Positions 1 through 11,382 of a DNA stretch of 64,000 bases are shown piece by piece. Origin of the DNA: Echinococcus granulosus (lineage: Eukaryota > Platyhelminthes > Cestoda > Cyclophyllidea > Taeniidae); contig NW_020170477.1 of assembly GCF_000524195.1 (NCBI RefSeq), positions 73,487-137,486 of the forward strand, in the 5' to 3' direction. Below the pieces are notes generated by a model. The model ran no database searches. It worked only from the letters and a program-made list of their open reading frames with translations, and was not told the DNA's origin. Every line of letters begins with the position of its first letter. Position 1 is the stretch's first letter. The position numbers and the translations under genes were made by a program.

Positions 1-96
1 TTTATGAACCGACAAGGAGGGAGGATCAGTAATTCATTACTACTCTATTAAAATATGCATCGCATTGCTGCAAAAAGCAAAGCCATTTCAACTAAC

Positions 97-732
97 TTCT
101 TATGGGGTTGATAAATCCAATCACGACCGAGAAAGTGGACGAGAAGGGCTTGTGCCACCAGCATCTGCACAGATCTGAGCATGCAACCCCAGCCACAGTC
201 AGAGACGCGAGTAGAGAGGGGAATTTTTAGGGCGATAGAAGGACTAGAGGCCGAATTAAGTACCGAGCTTCTTAGATGAAGGCGCAGAGCAGCAGTGGTC
301 CTAAGAAGCACGCTGGTCGGTGAATCAAGGGAAGAGATGATTGGTTGAGTGGTGATAATAGGAATGGGGGGAAAGGAATCCCGGTAGGTAAACCAGAGAC
401 GGGACTGAAAGTCTGCTAGAAATGCTCCCATTTCACCATCGATATTATGCTTCATTTCGGCTAAAAGTAGTTCCATAATACAACAATTAACGAATATGGA
501 TGAAGCCCATCCAGGCAAACTTCTGAATGAACTTACAATTAGGGAAATCAAAATATTTTTTGCCAAGGAAGTGGACAGGAAGCCCAGGTAGAAATCGAGG
601 CGTCAAGGAGACGTTCCATCCAAAACGCATTTGATTCCACAGTGACCTGATAAGATTAACAACTCCTGGATCATCTTCCACCACGTCTGTAATTGACGGA
701 GAATTGCTCGAGGAACGGGGATATCCGTTCAT
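97..732 (-). CDS. ATG4: ATG4-family autophagy cysteine protease (5' part)
   Basis: ATG4 proteases process and deconjugate Atg8/LC3 in the cytosol. Two exons are visible on the minus strand, 732-537 and 460-97, joined in phase 1 across a 76-nt GTAAGT...TTTTAG intron. The first exon carries a LWNQMRFGW stretch and PVHFLGKKY, typical of the ATG4 N-terminus. The second carries SRLWFTYRDSFPPI and then DCGWGCMLRS, which contains the catalytic cysteine. About 55 residues separate these two blocks, longer than in ATG4B and more like ATG4C/D. The exon ends at a GTTAGT donor and the remaining exons, with the Asp-His part of the triad, lie beyond position 1. The start is the ATG at 732, ten bases after a CAG acceptor that could take a spliced leader. 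It lies 145 nt downstream of the MRPL20 stop codon on the same strand. Family assignment is firm; the paralogue is not. Confidence 0.9.
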
Positions 733-877
733 TTAAGGAGGGCTGCAAAACTATCAACCAGTAATGCTTCTATGAGCACAATTGCTATCGAATAAAAGGA
801 GCAAGATCTCAGAAAATGATATTTTACTTCAAATCGCAAGTGTACAGAAGAGCTGAAAAGAGTAGAGACGAGGGCGT

Positions 878-1930
878 TCATTTGTACAAATGTTTATTTC
901 CAGGTACAATTGGTTCTGCCAGCATACCATGGGAAATGAAAAGTCCCGAGGGGGGCGAAGCATGAAATAAGTCGCAGCCCACATCCAAGTGGTACTGTTT
1001 GGCAATATCCACAAGACTCTAGGTAAACGATGGAATTTTAATTGATGAAAAAGAATACTTGCCTCAAATGTGCGTGGTTCATAAAGCGCCAGTGTATGGA
1101 GCATATTTTTGCTGAGAGCGATGTTGGATTGTGCCAGACCGGTGTAGAGAATCTTAGAAGAAGGAAGACCATGGTCCTTACAAGCGCGATCGATTCTTGA
1201 GTCCCACATGGAGTAAATGTCACGACGTCTGGTTTCTCGAACTGATTTCACGTGCATAAGGGCTTTCATAACTTGGACGCGTGCTAGGCGGAAGCATCTG
1301 GCAGTTCTTCCTCGAAAAAGCTGAAAAGTTTCCATGCGTCAGCATTAAACCAGTAAATTTTAGGGTGGAGAAAGCGGGTAGTGGATAATAAAACTGACTG
1401 AAGTACTACTTCAGGCAGAAAAATTTAGGCGGTAGAAATGGAGAAAAATATTATCCCCACTGCACGGAATGGTACTATATTGAAAATTCCAATAAGTATA
1501 GGGGGATAGGAGGTAGTCGAAATCGAGGCTCCAGTAAAAATTCGATCTAAAAGTAATTTCTATTTGGAGTAAAAAATGATATTAGCTGGTAGGGAATAAA
1601 ATGGAACAATTCCAATAAATAGACACCACATTTGGTGGAGATAAATAACACTACCATTTAAAGGCATTTAAAGGTTGTCGGCCAGTAACGCAGTCCTGAT
1701 GAGAAGGAGAAGCAAAGTGAAATAAATATTTCCTACGACCAAATCTGATAAAAAGACCAGATACCGCATCAAGATCGAGAATGGGAAGTGGTGATTTGCA
1801 AAAACAATAGCAGCACTTCTGACACTTTACTTACGAAGGAAAATCTAAGCCATTGGTCCTTCCTAAACCAAGAGTCAGATTGCTTGAAAGGATAGATTTT
1901 CCGAATCCCTAACACACTGGTCAGTCTCAT
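878..1930 (-). CDS. MRPL20: Mitochondrial large-subunit ribosomal protein bL20m
   Basis: Structural and assembly protein of the mitoribosome large subunit that binds the large rRNA. Three exons: 1930-1835, 1320-1063 and 1018-878, giving 164 residues against 149 in human. The core reads FRGRTARCFRLA, then MWDSRID, LPSSKILYTGLAQ and LALYEPRTFE, the bL20 signature order. Exon 1 ends at a strong GTAAGT donor and supplies the N-terminal presequence-like basic segment. The second intron (1062-1019, 44 nt) starts with GC rather than GT; only the GC donor keeps frame and restores a TFE-SL junction like human TFK-SL. The C-terminal tail is about 15 residues longer than in human. An in-frame ATG at 1957 would add nine residues; 1930 is preferred because the family starts close to this leucine-rich segment. 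AATAAA lies inside the last codons. ATG4 follows closely downstream. Confidence 0.92.
893..898 (-). terminator. AATAAA poly(A) signal inside the end of MRPL20
   Basis: The hexamer AATAAA reads across the Asn-Lys codons about 13 nt before the MRPL20 TGA (880-878). No other AATAAA occurs before the ATG4 acceptor at 743-744, so this is the best candidate 3'-end signal. It would give a 3' UTR of only a few bases. Confidence 0.45.
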
Positions 1931-3330
1931 GTTTTCAAAATAAGCGGATACTGCCAACGATTAAAAAAGTGCGTCAGCAGTGTATTGTGCAAATTTAACA
2001 ATTGCTTTTTAAAATTGTATTTTCACAAATTAATGAGATGTAACATTCATTGCTTCGGTGCATCTTTTGGGTAAGGAGCTTTCAGTGAACATTAATCTTG
2101 CAACGGAGCAGTCGTCAGATTTCCCCGTGAGAGAAGTGATCTCAGAACATGAAGCACCCGAAAACTGCACGAGTTTATGTTAACCTTTAGTAATAAGCAT
2201 ACCCTTGCTGAATCAGTCTGTTCACTAGGAGGCTCTGAAGGTCAGAGAGAAAGAGCTAAGCAAGGAAGCCGCTGCACAACTCTACCTGCGTATTTTAACG
2301 TTATGCTGTGCATGAGTTTGCCACCAGGGGCCTGCTGATGGCGATTTTAAATTTTTGAGTGAGTTGACATGTACTGGGAATTATATTGATGCTTATTATG
2401 GGTATGTTAGTTACTTTTAATGTTTCTTTACATGCTATTTTTAATTGTAACTATATGGCTGCTTAAATGGCTGGACGTTGAATTTCACAGCACTGTATTT
2501 TCACAGTTTTGTGTGTAAAGGGTCTGTATTTTGCATAATCCACAGTTTGGCTTTGATCACCATAATAAGTTTGCTATTTTACTGAAATGTGCGGTAAGCT
2601 ACTCGGCCGCTTCGCGCCTTGAATGTGATATTTTCGCACAACGGCATGGACAACAGCCATGCCAATGGCTCCTAGCTCTTCTAAGCGTATTTTACGTACG
2701 TTGTATCACGCCACCGTGGCTTATTGGAACTTGAGGAAATAGTCGGGGTGCTACATTTGTGGCAGCAGCAAGCGAATCCGATCAAAAAGGACAACTATCC
2801 CGATTTCGTGGCTGGATACTGTATCTTAACGTGGTAAGACAAAGGCATCTGTGAAGGGCTCTAACCGAAGGGTCAGAAAAGACGTCTATCTTCGACATCC
2901 ACTCCAATCTTATCTTCAAGAATGCCATTAACAGCTTAGGCAGCACTAGACTTGGACAATTTTGAAAAGGCTGTTATGGAGCTGAAGATGTTAGTTGCAT
3001 GAACAAGTGATTCCTGCTCCACCCATGTACTAGTTGAATGGAACCCAGGTAGAAAGCTGAGCTGCACTGGAATGGGAAGAAGGTGAAAAGGAGGATCAGG
3101 TGTGGAACACCGTACCCCTGAACTATTTCGGCCAGTGGTCTTAAGGACAGCAATTGATATACGAGATACCTTCGTTGAAGTGCATGGCTCGGCCCTGATC
3201 AGTATGGAGTCAGCAGAGTTTTCTTTCCCCAATGCAGTTCACAATTAGGACAAAACGCGATAGACATCAGTGAAGTTGGGGTCAAGTGCCTTCTTACATA
3301 TAAGAAAATCGAATGACTAGCGTTGTTTGC

Positions 3331-3517
3331 TGCACCCCGAGACTTCCCTAAAGACAAAAGAAGTCATGATACTCGGGTGGAATATGTATATTTGGCATAT
3401 AGAAGGCACTAGGGCTACTAGCATGGCCCGAAATCTACGCCACCCAGCGAGGTACAATGGTATAGATGGTGATCAATTACCAAAGCCGACCGTTAAGCAA
3501 ACCACTAATGTATTACA
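3331..3517 (+). repeat. TG...CA-bounded interspersed element, copy 1
   Basis: 187-bp copy of the family repeated many times in this window. It opens with a CCCCGAGACTTCCC block, has the middle GGGCTACTAGCATGGCCCG block and ends in GTATTACA. It is flanked by an exact 4-bp direct repeat, TTGC, at 3327-3330 and 3518-3521. The TG...CA ends and short target duplication fit integrase-type insertion, as for a solo LTR or TRIM element. Confidence 0.8.
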
Positions 3518-3990
3518 TTGCTAGCTCGCGGATGGTTTTTAAGGCATCGTCTACGTTGTGATGATCGTCGCTGAAGGTTGATGAAGGAGAACTTCAGGCA
3601 CGACGCCCAAAAAGGTAAAGGGTGCTACGCGGTGACTGTTTTGGCACGCCAATGCTTGAGTCTCTACGTGTTGTGCTTCAGTTCGACACCATGCCCTCTG
3701 TGCTATGCTACTAACCTTCCATCTCTTCTGCACGTTAATAGTACACCTTCCCCCTTACTGCTCTGATTTATGACTGCTTCAGGGAAGGTTTAGGGCGTTA
3801 CATCTTGTACCAATTATTAGTCTTATTGCTATCTGAGTTGGTTTTGCATTTGTCCATAACTTTGAGGATTTAGCATAGTCATCCCCAAATTAATCCCGCT
3901 AATAAAACGAAAATAATGTCACAAGTCAACTCCACCCCGTCAGTCATCGTTCCATATATGACAAGACTTAGCATCGTCTTAGTACAAAAC

Positions 3991-3996
3991 TTTATT
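3991..3996 (-). terminator. AATAAA poly(A) signal for QNG1
   Basis: Canonical hexamer on the minus strand about 72 nt after the QNG1 stop codon, the first one met downstream. Confidence 0.6.
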
Positions 3997-4067
3997 TCAG
4001 AGCAGCTTGGCATTATTATTTATGGCACTAGAATTATTTTTGGAAAATGCGAATTATATTCGTGATC

Positions 4068-7000
4068 TTAGTAATAAATGCAGCGTGTACGATGCATAGG
4101 CATTGCTGCCTCCACCTCCTCAGCGAATCGTCGGCGGTAAAGCCACAAAAAGTTGTCAGCAATCACCGAGTTGCAAATTGTTTCCCTATCTCCCTCTCGC
4201 GAGAGTAGCTCCTGAGTCTTCTGGACCAGAATCTTCAACATAAAAAGTAAATACAAAACAACCTAGATGCCCCTTTTCGGTCTACCGGCAACGCATGCGA
4301 TGTAGAGTAAAGCCACATAAAAGTGTCCATTTATGTGGCGTTGCAAAGTGAACCTCTATCCGCAGTGTTTGCTTATAGACTGCAAACCTCCTCCACCAAT
4401 AATTGAAGTCTAGATAATGGGAAAGTACTGAGAGTTGGATGATTAGGCGGTCGTACTGTCTCGGGTAATTTGAAAAAAAGTATTATTTACCCGCGACGCT
4501 CGAACAGAAAGAAGACACTTATCAACGGATAATGGACCAATTCGTCATTATTTGTTGAGTATCAGAGCGAACATTAAAGCCTAAACATGAGGCAGCACAG
4601 TTGCTTCTTCTCAGACTGACACAACACCATCGAACCTGTCATTTTCAGTGTCTGGTAGGAATTGGACACTGGATAATCTGTTTTGCTCAATTATCATGCC
4701 AATTAGAGGGTGAGAGTAACCCCTTGACGAGGGAAGCTAAAGAGCCCAGTCCAAAATATCAAAAATAAGATTTCAAATCAATTCTAACCCCTAGTTTAGA
4801 CCAACTCTAACACTACCAGAGACAGTATCAACTGACCCCTAATGTTGCAGCACATACTTTGAAACGGAAGGATTAAATATACGTTCGTCTTGTACGAAAC
4901 GAACTAACCACAACTGCTTGAAGACAGGCCCCACGGATTTCCACCTCCCAAACGGAGCTGCTGCTGAGGTGTTCATCTTAAAAAAAAGAACAAATTGAGG
5001 CATGGAGAGTACTGTGTCAGAAATCCCAAAATAACGGCGACTCTCAAATCTGCCTTTAATTCCATATAACAGGTAAACCTGACACCTTTGTAGTGTCAGC
5101 TTTTATACGACGAAGATCGTATGTGAAATACCAGTCCTGAAAACTAATGTTTGAAAAGGCATGTCATAGGAGTCAGGTAGCATTTGTGCGAATAGATTCA
5201 ACTTGGTAGATACATCGTTAACTAAAGTAACGCAGATACTAGAATCAAAACCAGTCACTTACTATTCACCAGTTTGGACATCAGGTCCTCGTCATAATTG
5301 AGGACCCCGAAGTAAGCCAACACCTGTGGCACTCTGCAATGACATGAAGTGGTAGTATTACGTTAACCCCTGTTGCGTATCTCAAGTACTTGCTTACCTA
5401 TAATCAGCAAATGCGGTGAGGGAGTCAATGTCTGAGAAATGACCGTACGATTTCCCCTTGAAGGCCAACCACAAATCAGCGATGAGAATTTGTGCACGCT
5501 TGTAGAAAGTGACTACAGGGGAGAGAGGAGCATAATAAAAGACGGCTAATTAGTTACTGTGAACGCGGAGATCCAACATACCATTGCGTCCTTTGTAAAC
5601 TGCTCTATCCTGGAAAGAAGGGAACTTATCGCACACCAACTGAAGCAATTTCGCTGCTGAAGCCTCACAGACCTTAATGCAGTTAGTAAAGCAGCCACCA
5701 AAGTCATTTAACAGGGTCGTCGCGTGTTCATGCATGATCTGTAGACGCGCTTCCAACAGCGGTATTTCCACATTCGGGTCGTCAGCTCGGAATATCGATC
5801 GAGACCTCTCTAAGGTGAGATTGGAGAGGACTTTTGGGTCCAGGAGATTTATTCCTTCCTGTTAGAGAAGCCAAAACACAAACTGCTTCATAGTCACCTC
5901 AACCCCAAGCGATATGGGTCATTTTGGAAGTCGTTTCCACCAGTATGGCTTCTTTTCATGAGAACAATTCAGCTACTTCTAAATCTATCATTGTGGCTGC
6001 CGGTGCTAATTCCGCGTATATGGAGGAGATTAAATCAAGAAGCAAGCAAACCTTGGCGTTGGACCATCATCTCGTCCACAGTCCAATGCCGCCGTACCAG
6101 GAGAATTCAATAAACTACGGTCATATGACCGGACATGCTATCGGAGAATTGAATTACACATGCGCTAACACCAAACGGGGTGCTTTACTAGTCAAAGGTA
6201 CACAGCGTTTATGGAGGAAGGGACAAACGAAAGTGGGAGTCTCCATACATCCACTACCGATTCCCTACCCCCCTTCCATCAACGGCAATCGGAGTGGGAA
6301 CAAAGGACATCCACCCAGCGCAGAGGAAGTACCACCACCACTGCAACAATGCTCATTTGTATTTTTCTCAATCGTTTCATCTCTACACTCCCCAATGCTG
6401 CTCGAAGTTTATTAGGACAGCAGCAATGGTCGACTCCTGAAAGGGCAGTTATACCAGAGCAGTCTAGAGGCCTGTTGAAAGTTTTTTTGCTTACCCTCCT
6501 GTTTGTGGCAATCACCTACTACATGTGGACCTTCTTGAAGGACTTTGCTTGCATATTGTGTATCACATTTGTGGTTCTGGCACTCCTCTCACCCACCTAG
6601 AACGCAATTTTGCCGTTTTCGTTACCACTTTTGTATCCTTGTTTCCATTAAACTATTGAGTTATAAGTTGAACTGTACCAAATGTGTTTATCCAACTTTT
6701 GCTTTGTAATAATGGACATTAAGACAATGCAATCTTCAAACCTGTAGCACACCAGAAGGTCTTTGTTCGCGTTTTGCAGTCGGTTTCGATTCCTTCAAAG
6801 AACAGATACGATACTCGGAATAAGGCACTGTGCGGCAAAATGATGTGTTTTAATCGCATAGGTTACTGCATGGGGTTTCTGGGGCCACGATTGAGCCTGA
6901 AGCCCTGCTCGGATCACCTATGACACCCCTTAACATGACCTAATACTTGAATACTCGGTTACGATCAGATGGGGACTAATGGCGAGGTAAACCCGTTTAC

Positions 7001-7594
7001 GCATTTACCTCAAGAGCACGATTGACTGCTGCACAAAGGGCCATGTAGCCGGTGTAAGGTTGTCCTTTGAAAGTTACCACGTACTTGGGAACACCTTTTT
7101 CCGTCCAGAATGAGAAATTCAAAGAGTCAACCAGAAATACCCTTAAAAGACAAAATAATTATGCGACTGAGAGGTGTATGTGAGTGATTTAAGTTTAACC
7201 ATCTAGTGTAAATACTAATTGCAGTCCGACAAGAACTGACTACGGTTTGAGAATTCACCAATGAATTAATAGACTTGCTTTTGGTTAGAGTATTGTCAAA
7301 ATGGCCCGTGGCTTTTGCGATAGTCATGAGATGCAACAAGAGAATGAAATAACAGACATCCCTACCAGTTCACAGTAGATGAGCTTGCTGCTTTCGGATG
7401 CATGTCTTGAGCATGCCAAGAATCGTAAAAAAAGCCACTCTTCAAGTCAGCATAAAGCTAAAGGTGGAGTAGCGGTTATTTCCTTGAATTTACCCCACCT
7501 TCTCGGCCAGAGATGGAATCGCCTTCTCATTGATTTTCACGTGGTCAGCATTCCGGCTTATGAAGAGAGCAGTCTCCCTTGGGGTTAGATCCAT
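4068..7594 (-). CDS. QNG1: Queuosine 5'-phosphate N-glycosidase (DUF2419)
   Basis: Releases queuine from queuosine nucleotides so that eukaryotes can salvage it for tRNA modification. Eight exons: 7594-7499, 7457-7366, 7141-7009, 5858-5582, 5512-5398, 5333-5263, 4976-4909 and 4232-4068. Every junction keeps frame, giving 338 residues (human about 341). Family landmarks in order are [16 protein letters not shown] near the N-terminus, [73 protein letters not shown] and the terminal HRTRCIYY. The ATG at 7594 follows a CTCTTCAG acceptor by two bases, so the first exon may be joined to a spliced leader. Exon 1 ends at a weak AAG-GTGGGG donor, required by frame. The largest intron (7008-5859) holds a possible plus-strand gene. 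CLCC1 ends about 390 nt upstream on the same strand. Confidence 0.93.
5945..6600 (+). CDS. Putative small C-terminally membrane-anchored protein nested in QNG1 intron
   Basis: I do not recognise this family. A plus-strand reading frame from the ATG at 5945 runs through a polar segment. With a phase-consistent intron 6198-6415 (GTACAC donor, TTTATTAG acceptor) it joins a second exon ending at the TAG at 6598-6600. The product would be about 150 residues. Its C-terminus has two hydrophobic stretches separated by a short WTFLKDF linker, so it could be a tail-anchored or hairpin membrane protein. An ATTAAA poly(A)-like signal lies at 6647-6652. The whole unit is antisense to, and inside, the largest QNG1 intron. 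Without the intron, the second frame alone (ATG at 6211) would give 129 residues with the same tail. The coding status and the splice model are both tentative. Confidence 0.35.
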
Positions 7595-7938
7595 GTCTGA
7601 AGAGGTTAAAACAACAACTGAAGACAAGAATTAGGCTGGTGCGTGGTCATCTAGAGCAGGCACATTATGATGTCGCAAGAAACCCACGCCTACGGTCACT
7701 TTTCAAAAAAGGAAGAGGGAAGCAAAACCCCAGGACTGAAGCCAATCCATCCACAACACCTCATCAGAAGACCCTCTGATGTGATAGTTATGCACAAACA
7801 ACCAAAATCCAACACCAACAAACTCATTGCTCCGATTTACACTGAAGGCCAAACACTGAAGGCGATCCAAACAAGACACCACCTGATACTTTTCTTGAAG
7901 AGACCCTTTAAAAAAACATTCCAAGTAGTGGAAGGGGA

Positions 7939-7944
7939 TTTATT
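7939..7944 (-). terminator. AATAAA poly(A) signal for CLCC1
   Basis: Minus-strand AATAAA about 40 nt beyond the CLCC1 TGA (7986-7984). Confidence 0.6.
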
Positions 7945-7983
7945 AGGGCCATGGATTCATTGGGTCATAATAAGTACATATAC

Positions 7984-8925
7984 TCATTTTTGTTTCAAAG
8001 GCAATGCCTCTTTATGTTTACTTATTCTTTTATTTTTGCTTGTTTTCAACTTGCGTGGGGAACTAGCCACACGGATGAGTAACCATATAAATAGGAAAGC
8101 CAAGGGAAGGGCAGCATAAAAGGGTACCCATGAATTCAGTACATAATAAAACTGTCCCAGGCTGGCGCCGGCTGTGGACGAAATGGTCTCGACGAAATCT
8201 CCAACAACGAGAAGAAAAATGCGGTCAGGACGCAATTCTGCATAGGGCGGAGTCATTGTAAGTTTAAAGTACTCAATACACTCGTCTTCGGAGCTCCGAG
8301 ACGACTTCCAACTAAAGAATCGAGACACAAAAGACTGCTTGGAGTAAGGGAGACAGTGATCAGGAACAGACGGCAGTCGACTGATAAGAGCATGGCGTTT
8401 GGCAATGGCTTTTATATAAACTTCATAGCCTCCAAAAAAGAAAATCGCCATCGCAGTAGTAATAATTGCACCAAATTTCCGATAAACAAGGTAAATAAGA
8501 AAAGGTGAGAAGGCAAATGCATATTCAAAGGGAATTTGCAAGGAGAAAGCCTCATTTTCTTCAGGAATGGGTTCGATAAAGCGTGAAAATATTTCATTGA
8601 CAGAATCAGCGGAGGGAATGGGAAACTCAGGGTTCTTTTCAACGAAACGCTTGATGAGCAGGATGTCTTCTTTGCGTAGCTTGCATCGAAATCCAACATC
8701 CACAGAGGTAAGGGACTCGAACCCTTCAGGAAACGCAGCCTGCAGCTGCTGCCACAATGATCGTACTAAAAGGGTGTGTGCGCGATTAAGGGGCCCTGGT
8801 TCAAGGGGCTTTTTATCAGGTCTGCCGAATTTATCACTACCGGGGAACATTTCAAAGGGGTTTATTGTGTCTGGCCTGCACAAAGTGCAGAGACACGCCA
8901 GAAAAAGTAGCCACGAAGGTGAGAT
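7984..8925 (-). CDS. CLCC1: Chloride channel CLIC-like protein 1 homologue (ER membrane)
   Basis: CLCC1 proteins are ER-membrane anion channels. One uninterrupted exon, 8925-7984, encodes 313 codons. After a hydrophobic leader (SPSWLLFLACLC) comes the NPFEM motif matching the family's DPxxM region, then a luminal segment and a first hydrophobic block near FSPFLIYLVYRKFG, with a second in TTAMAIFFFGGY. The conserved DECIEYFKLTM block matches DPCQKYYELLL in human. A final transmembrane segment (YAALPLAFLFIWLLI) precedes a lysine-rich tail. There is no ATG between the upstream TOMM20 stop and the acceptor at 8927-8926. The first in-frame ATG inside the exon would remove the leader. A spliced leader ending in AUG would restore a complete signal peptide in frame. 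The protein is shorter than human CLCC1, which has a long C-terminal extension. Confidence 0.85.
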   Translation of the reverse strand: MSPSWLLFLACLCTLCRPDTINPFEMFPGSDKFGRPDKKPLEPGPLNRAHTLLVRSLWQQLQAAFPEGFESLTSVDVGFRCKLRKEDILLIKRFVEKNPEFPIPSADSVNEIFSRFIEPIPEENEAFSLQIPFEYAFAFSPFLIYLVYRKFGAIITTAMAIFFFGGYEVYIKAIAKRHALISRLPSVPDHCLPYSKQSFVSRFFSWKSSRSSEDECIEYFKLTMTPPYAELRPDRIFLLVVGDFVETISSTAGASLGQFYYVLNSWVPFYAALPLAFLFIWLLIRVASSPRKLKTSKNKRISKHKEALPLKQK

Positions 8926-8927
8926 CT
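8926..8927 (-). promoter_or_regulatory. Candidate spliced-leader trans-splice acceptor of CLCC1
   Basis: A pyrimidine-rich tract (GTTATTGTTGTTATCTTTGTTTAG on the minus strand) ends in AG directly before the CLCC1 exon. It lies about 114 nt after the TOMM20 stop. No upstream exon or ATG fits in that space. Flatworm spliced leaders end in AUG, which would fuse in frame to the next codon (ATC). Confidence 0.6.
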
Positions 8928-9040
8928 AAACAAAGATAACAACAATAACTGGCTTAAATAAAGTGCCACAGATTGAGAACAAAGGCCGAAAAGAATTCTG
9001 TGCGGCAAACTTTTATTCAGCTAAAGGCAAATGTACAGGT

Positions 9041-10062
<1,022 letters not shown>

Positions 10063-10258
10063 TGTAGCATCCCGAAACTTCCCTGAAGACGAAAGAAGAC
10101 ACAATACCCGAGCAAAATATATATTCAGCATAGAGAAGTTTTTTGAGCTATTGGCATGACCCGAAGGCCAGCCCATCCAGAGAGGTACAAGAAGGCTAAT
10201 TCAAAGTACAAATGTGGTGCCTCACCAATACCGAGGGATAAGCCACCATTGTATTACA
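10063..10258 (+). repeat. TG...CA-bounded interspersed element, copy 2
   Basis: 196-bp copy beginning TGTAGCATCCCGAAACTTCC and ending GTATTACA. Flanks are GTAAC (10058-10062) and GTAAT (10259-10263), a 5-bp target duplication with one mismatch. Confidence 0.82.
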
Positions 10259-10419
10259 GTAATAGCGAAAAATGTGTTTATAGTATGTGTGCAAAATCGG
10301 TGAGAGGCAGTTTTCTCCCATAGGAAATGACGAGAAATGAATTAATATACCCTGTTCCTTTAACTCAGAGAATAATACACTATAGACCGGGAGTCCTCCC
10401 TGGACCTCTTAGAAGTCGT

Positions 10420-10620
10420 AGTAGCGTAGCACCCCAAGGCATTCGTAAAGACGCAGCAGGACAATAATAACTTGGCTCGGGGCTACAGGCATGGTCCGGA
10501 CGTCCGTCCACCCGGTGAAGGCACTGTGGTGGAGGCCCTGAATGGCCCCTCTTTGGAGTGTCGTCTCCGGGGCTCCCACTGGTTAACCCCACACGTCAGC
10601 CACGGCATCCTATTCGGTGC
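10420..10620 (+). repeat. Divergent copy of the same element
   Basis: Keeps the order of recognisable blocks: GTAGCACCCC, GGGCTACAGGCATGGTCC, CACCCGGTGAAGG and a terminal GGTTAACCC block. It has many substitutions. It sits about 160 bp after copy 2 in the same orientation. Ends are approximate. Confidence 0.5.
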
Positions 10621-11191
10621 AGAGAGATAAACACTCACAAGTCAACCGTGATACTTGACCTTAACGCCCCAAATCCCTTCTCTTCAATTCTGCTGCATCT
10701 AAAGTTTCATGCTGTGTGAAAACTGTTGTTGGGGGGGGGGGGGGACAGAGGAATGTGCTGGACATCACTTATGCCCATCACAAGCGGTAGGAACTCTAGC
10801 CTAAAAGTAGGGTCATATAAGGAAGAACGGGTGTTAGCATGATTTCTTTTTCCCACTTTAGTGCTGTTCGGCCATATCTGTCTGTGTTCCGTTTAGATAT
10901 CGCGTGTTAACACAAATAATATCTTCATTCAGGTACAGTAACAGGTCCGCTGCGAAATTTCGCGGGTGATTCAAGGCTAGTGTTACTTTAATTATTAATA
11001 GCATTCCTGCATAACACAGGACTGAGGAAGTTGGCTAAGGTGAGCGCCACTTTCAGCCCTTCTGTTATGGGCTGTCGCTGATTTTTCCATCCGTAGCAAT
11101 CTGCGTATCTGCTCCGCAAAGGTTTGTCACCCAGAAGTAGAAATCGGAATACTTGTCCTTTAAGATAAAGTTAGCTTTCTACTACCACCGA
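10621..11191. other. No gene seen; homopolymer G run
   Basis: Contains a run of about 14 G near 10731-10744, a likely sequencing or assembly weak point. Nothing else recognised. Confidence 0.5.
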
Positions 11192-11382
11192 TGTAGCATT
11201 CTGAGACTTCTCCGAACACAAAAGGAGACCTACCACTGGGGCAGTTTATGTACTGTCGAAGTAAAGTGGGGCTTGGGTTTACAGGCATGACCCAGAGTCC
11301 AGGCCGCCTAGTGGAGGTACAATATCGGAGCCCCTACATAGCCATTTACCAAAACTGAGAGTTAAGCAAACAACTTATTACA
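11192..11382 (+). repeat. TG...CA-bounded interspersed element, diverged copy
   Basis: Begins TGTAGCATTCTGAGACTTC and ends TTATTACA. The middle block GGCTTGGGTTTACAGGCATGACCC marks a subfamily different from copies 1 and 2. No clear target duplication. Confidence 0.65.

Larger units (their letters stand above)
2000..4067. other. Gene-poor interval with one dispersed repeat
   Basis: Between the 5' end of MRPL20 and the 3' end of QNG1. I see no exon with homology or a convincing splice structure; short open frames here are scattered and lack conserved motifs. The one recognisable element is the repeat copy at 3331-3517. Confidence 0.6.

Noticed and set aside
3331..3517. tRNA-derived SINE interpretation of the dispersed repeat
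   Set aside because: No A box or B box match, no poly-A or simple-repeat tail, and defined TG/CA ends with short duplications fit an LTR better.
6120..6240. LEM-domain-like reading ([15 protein letters not shown]) in the nested ORF
   Set aside because: Spacing to the other LEM residues is wrong and the favoured splice model removes most of it.
10380..10592. Proline/glycine-rich minus-strand open frame
   Set aside because: Lies within a diverged repeat copy of high GC content; no conservation expected.
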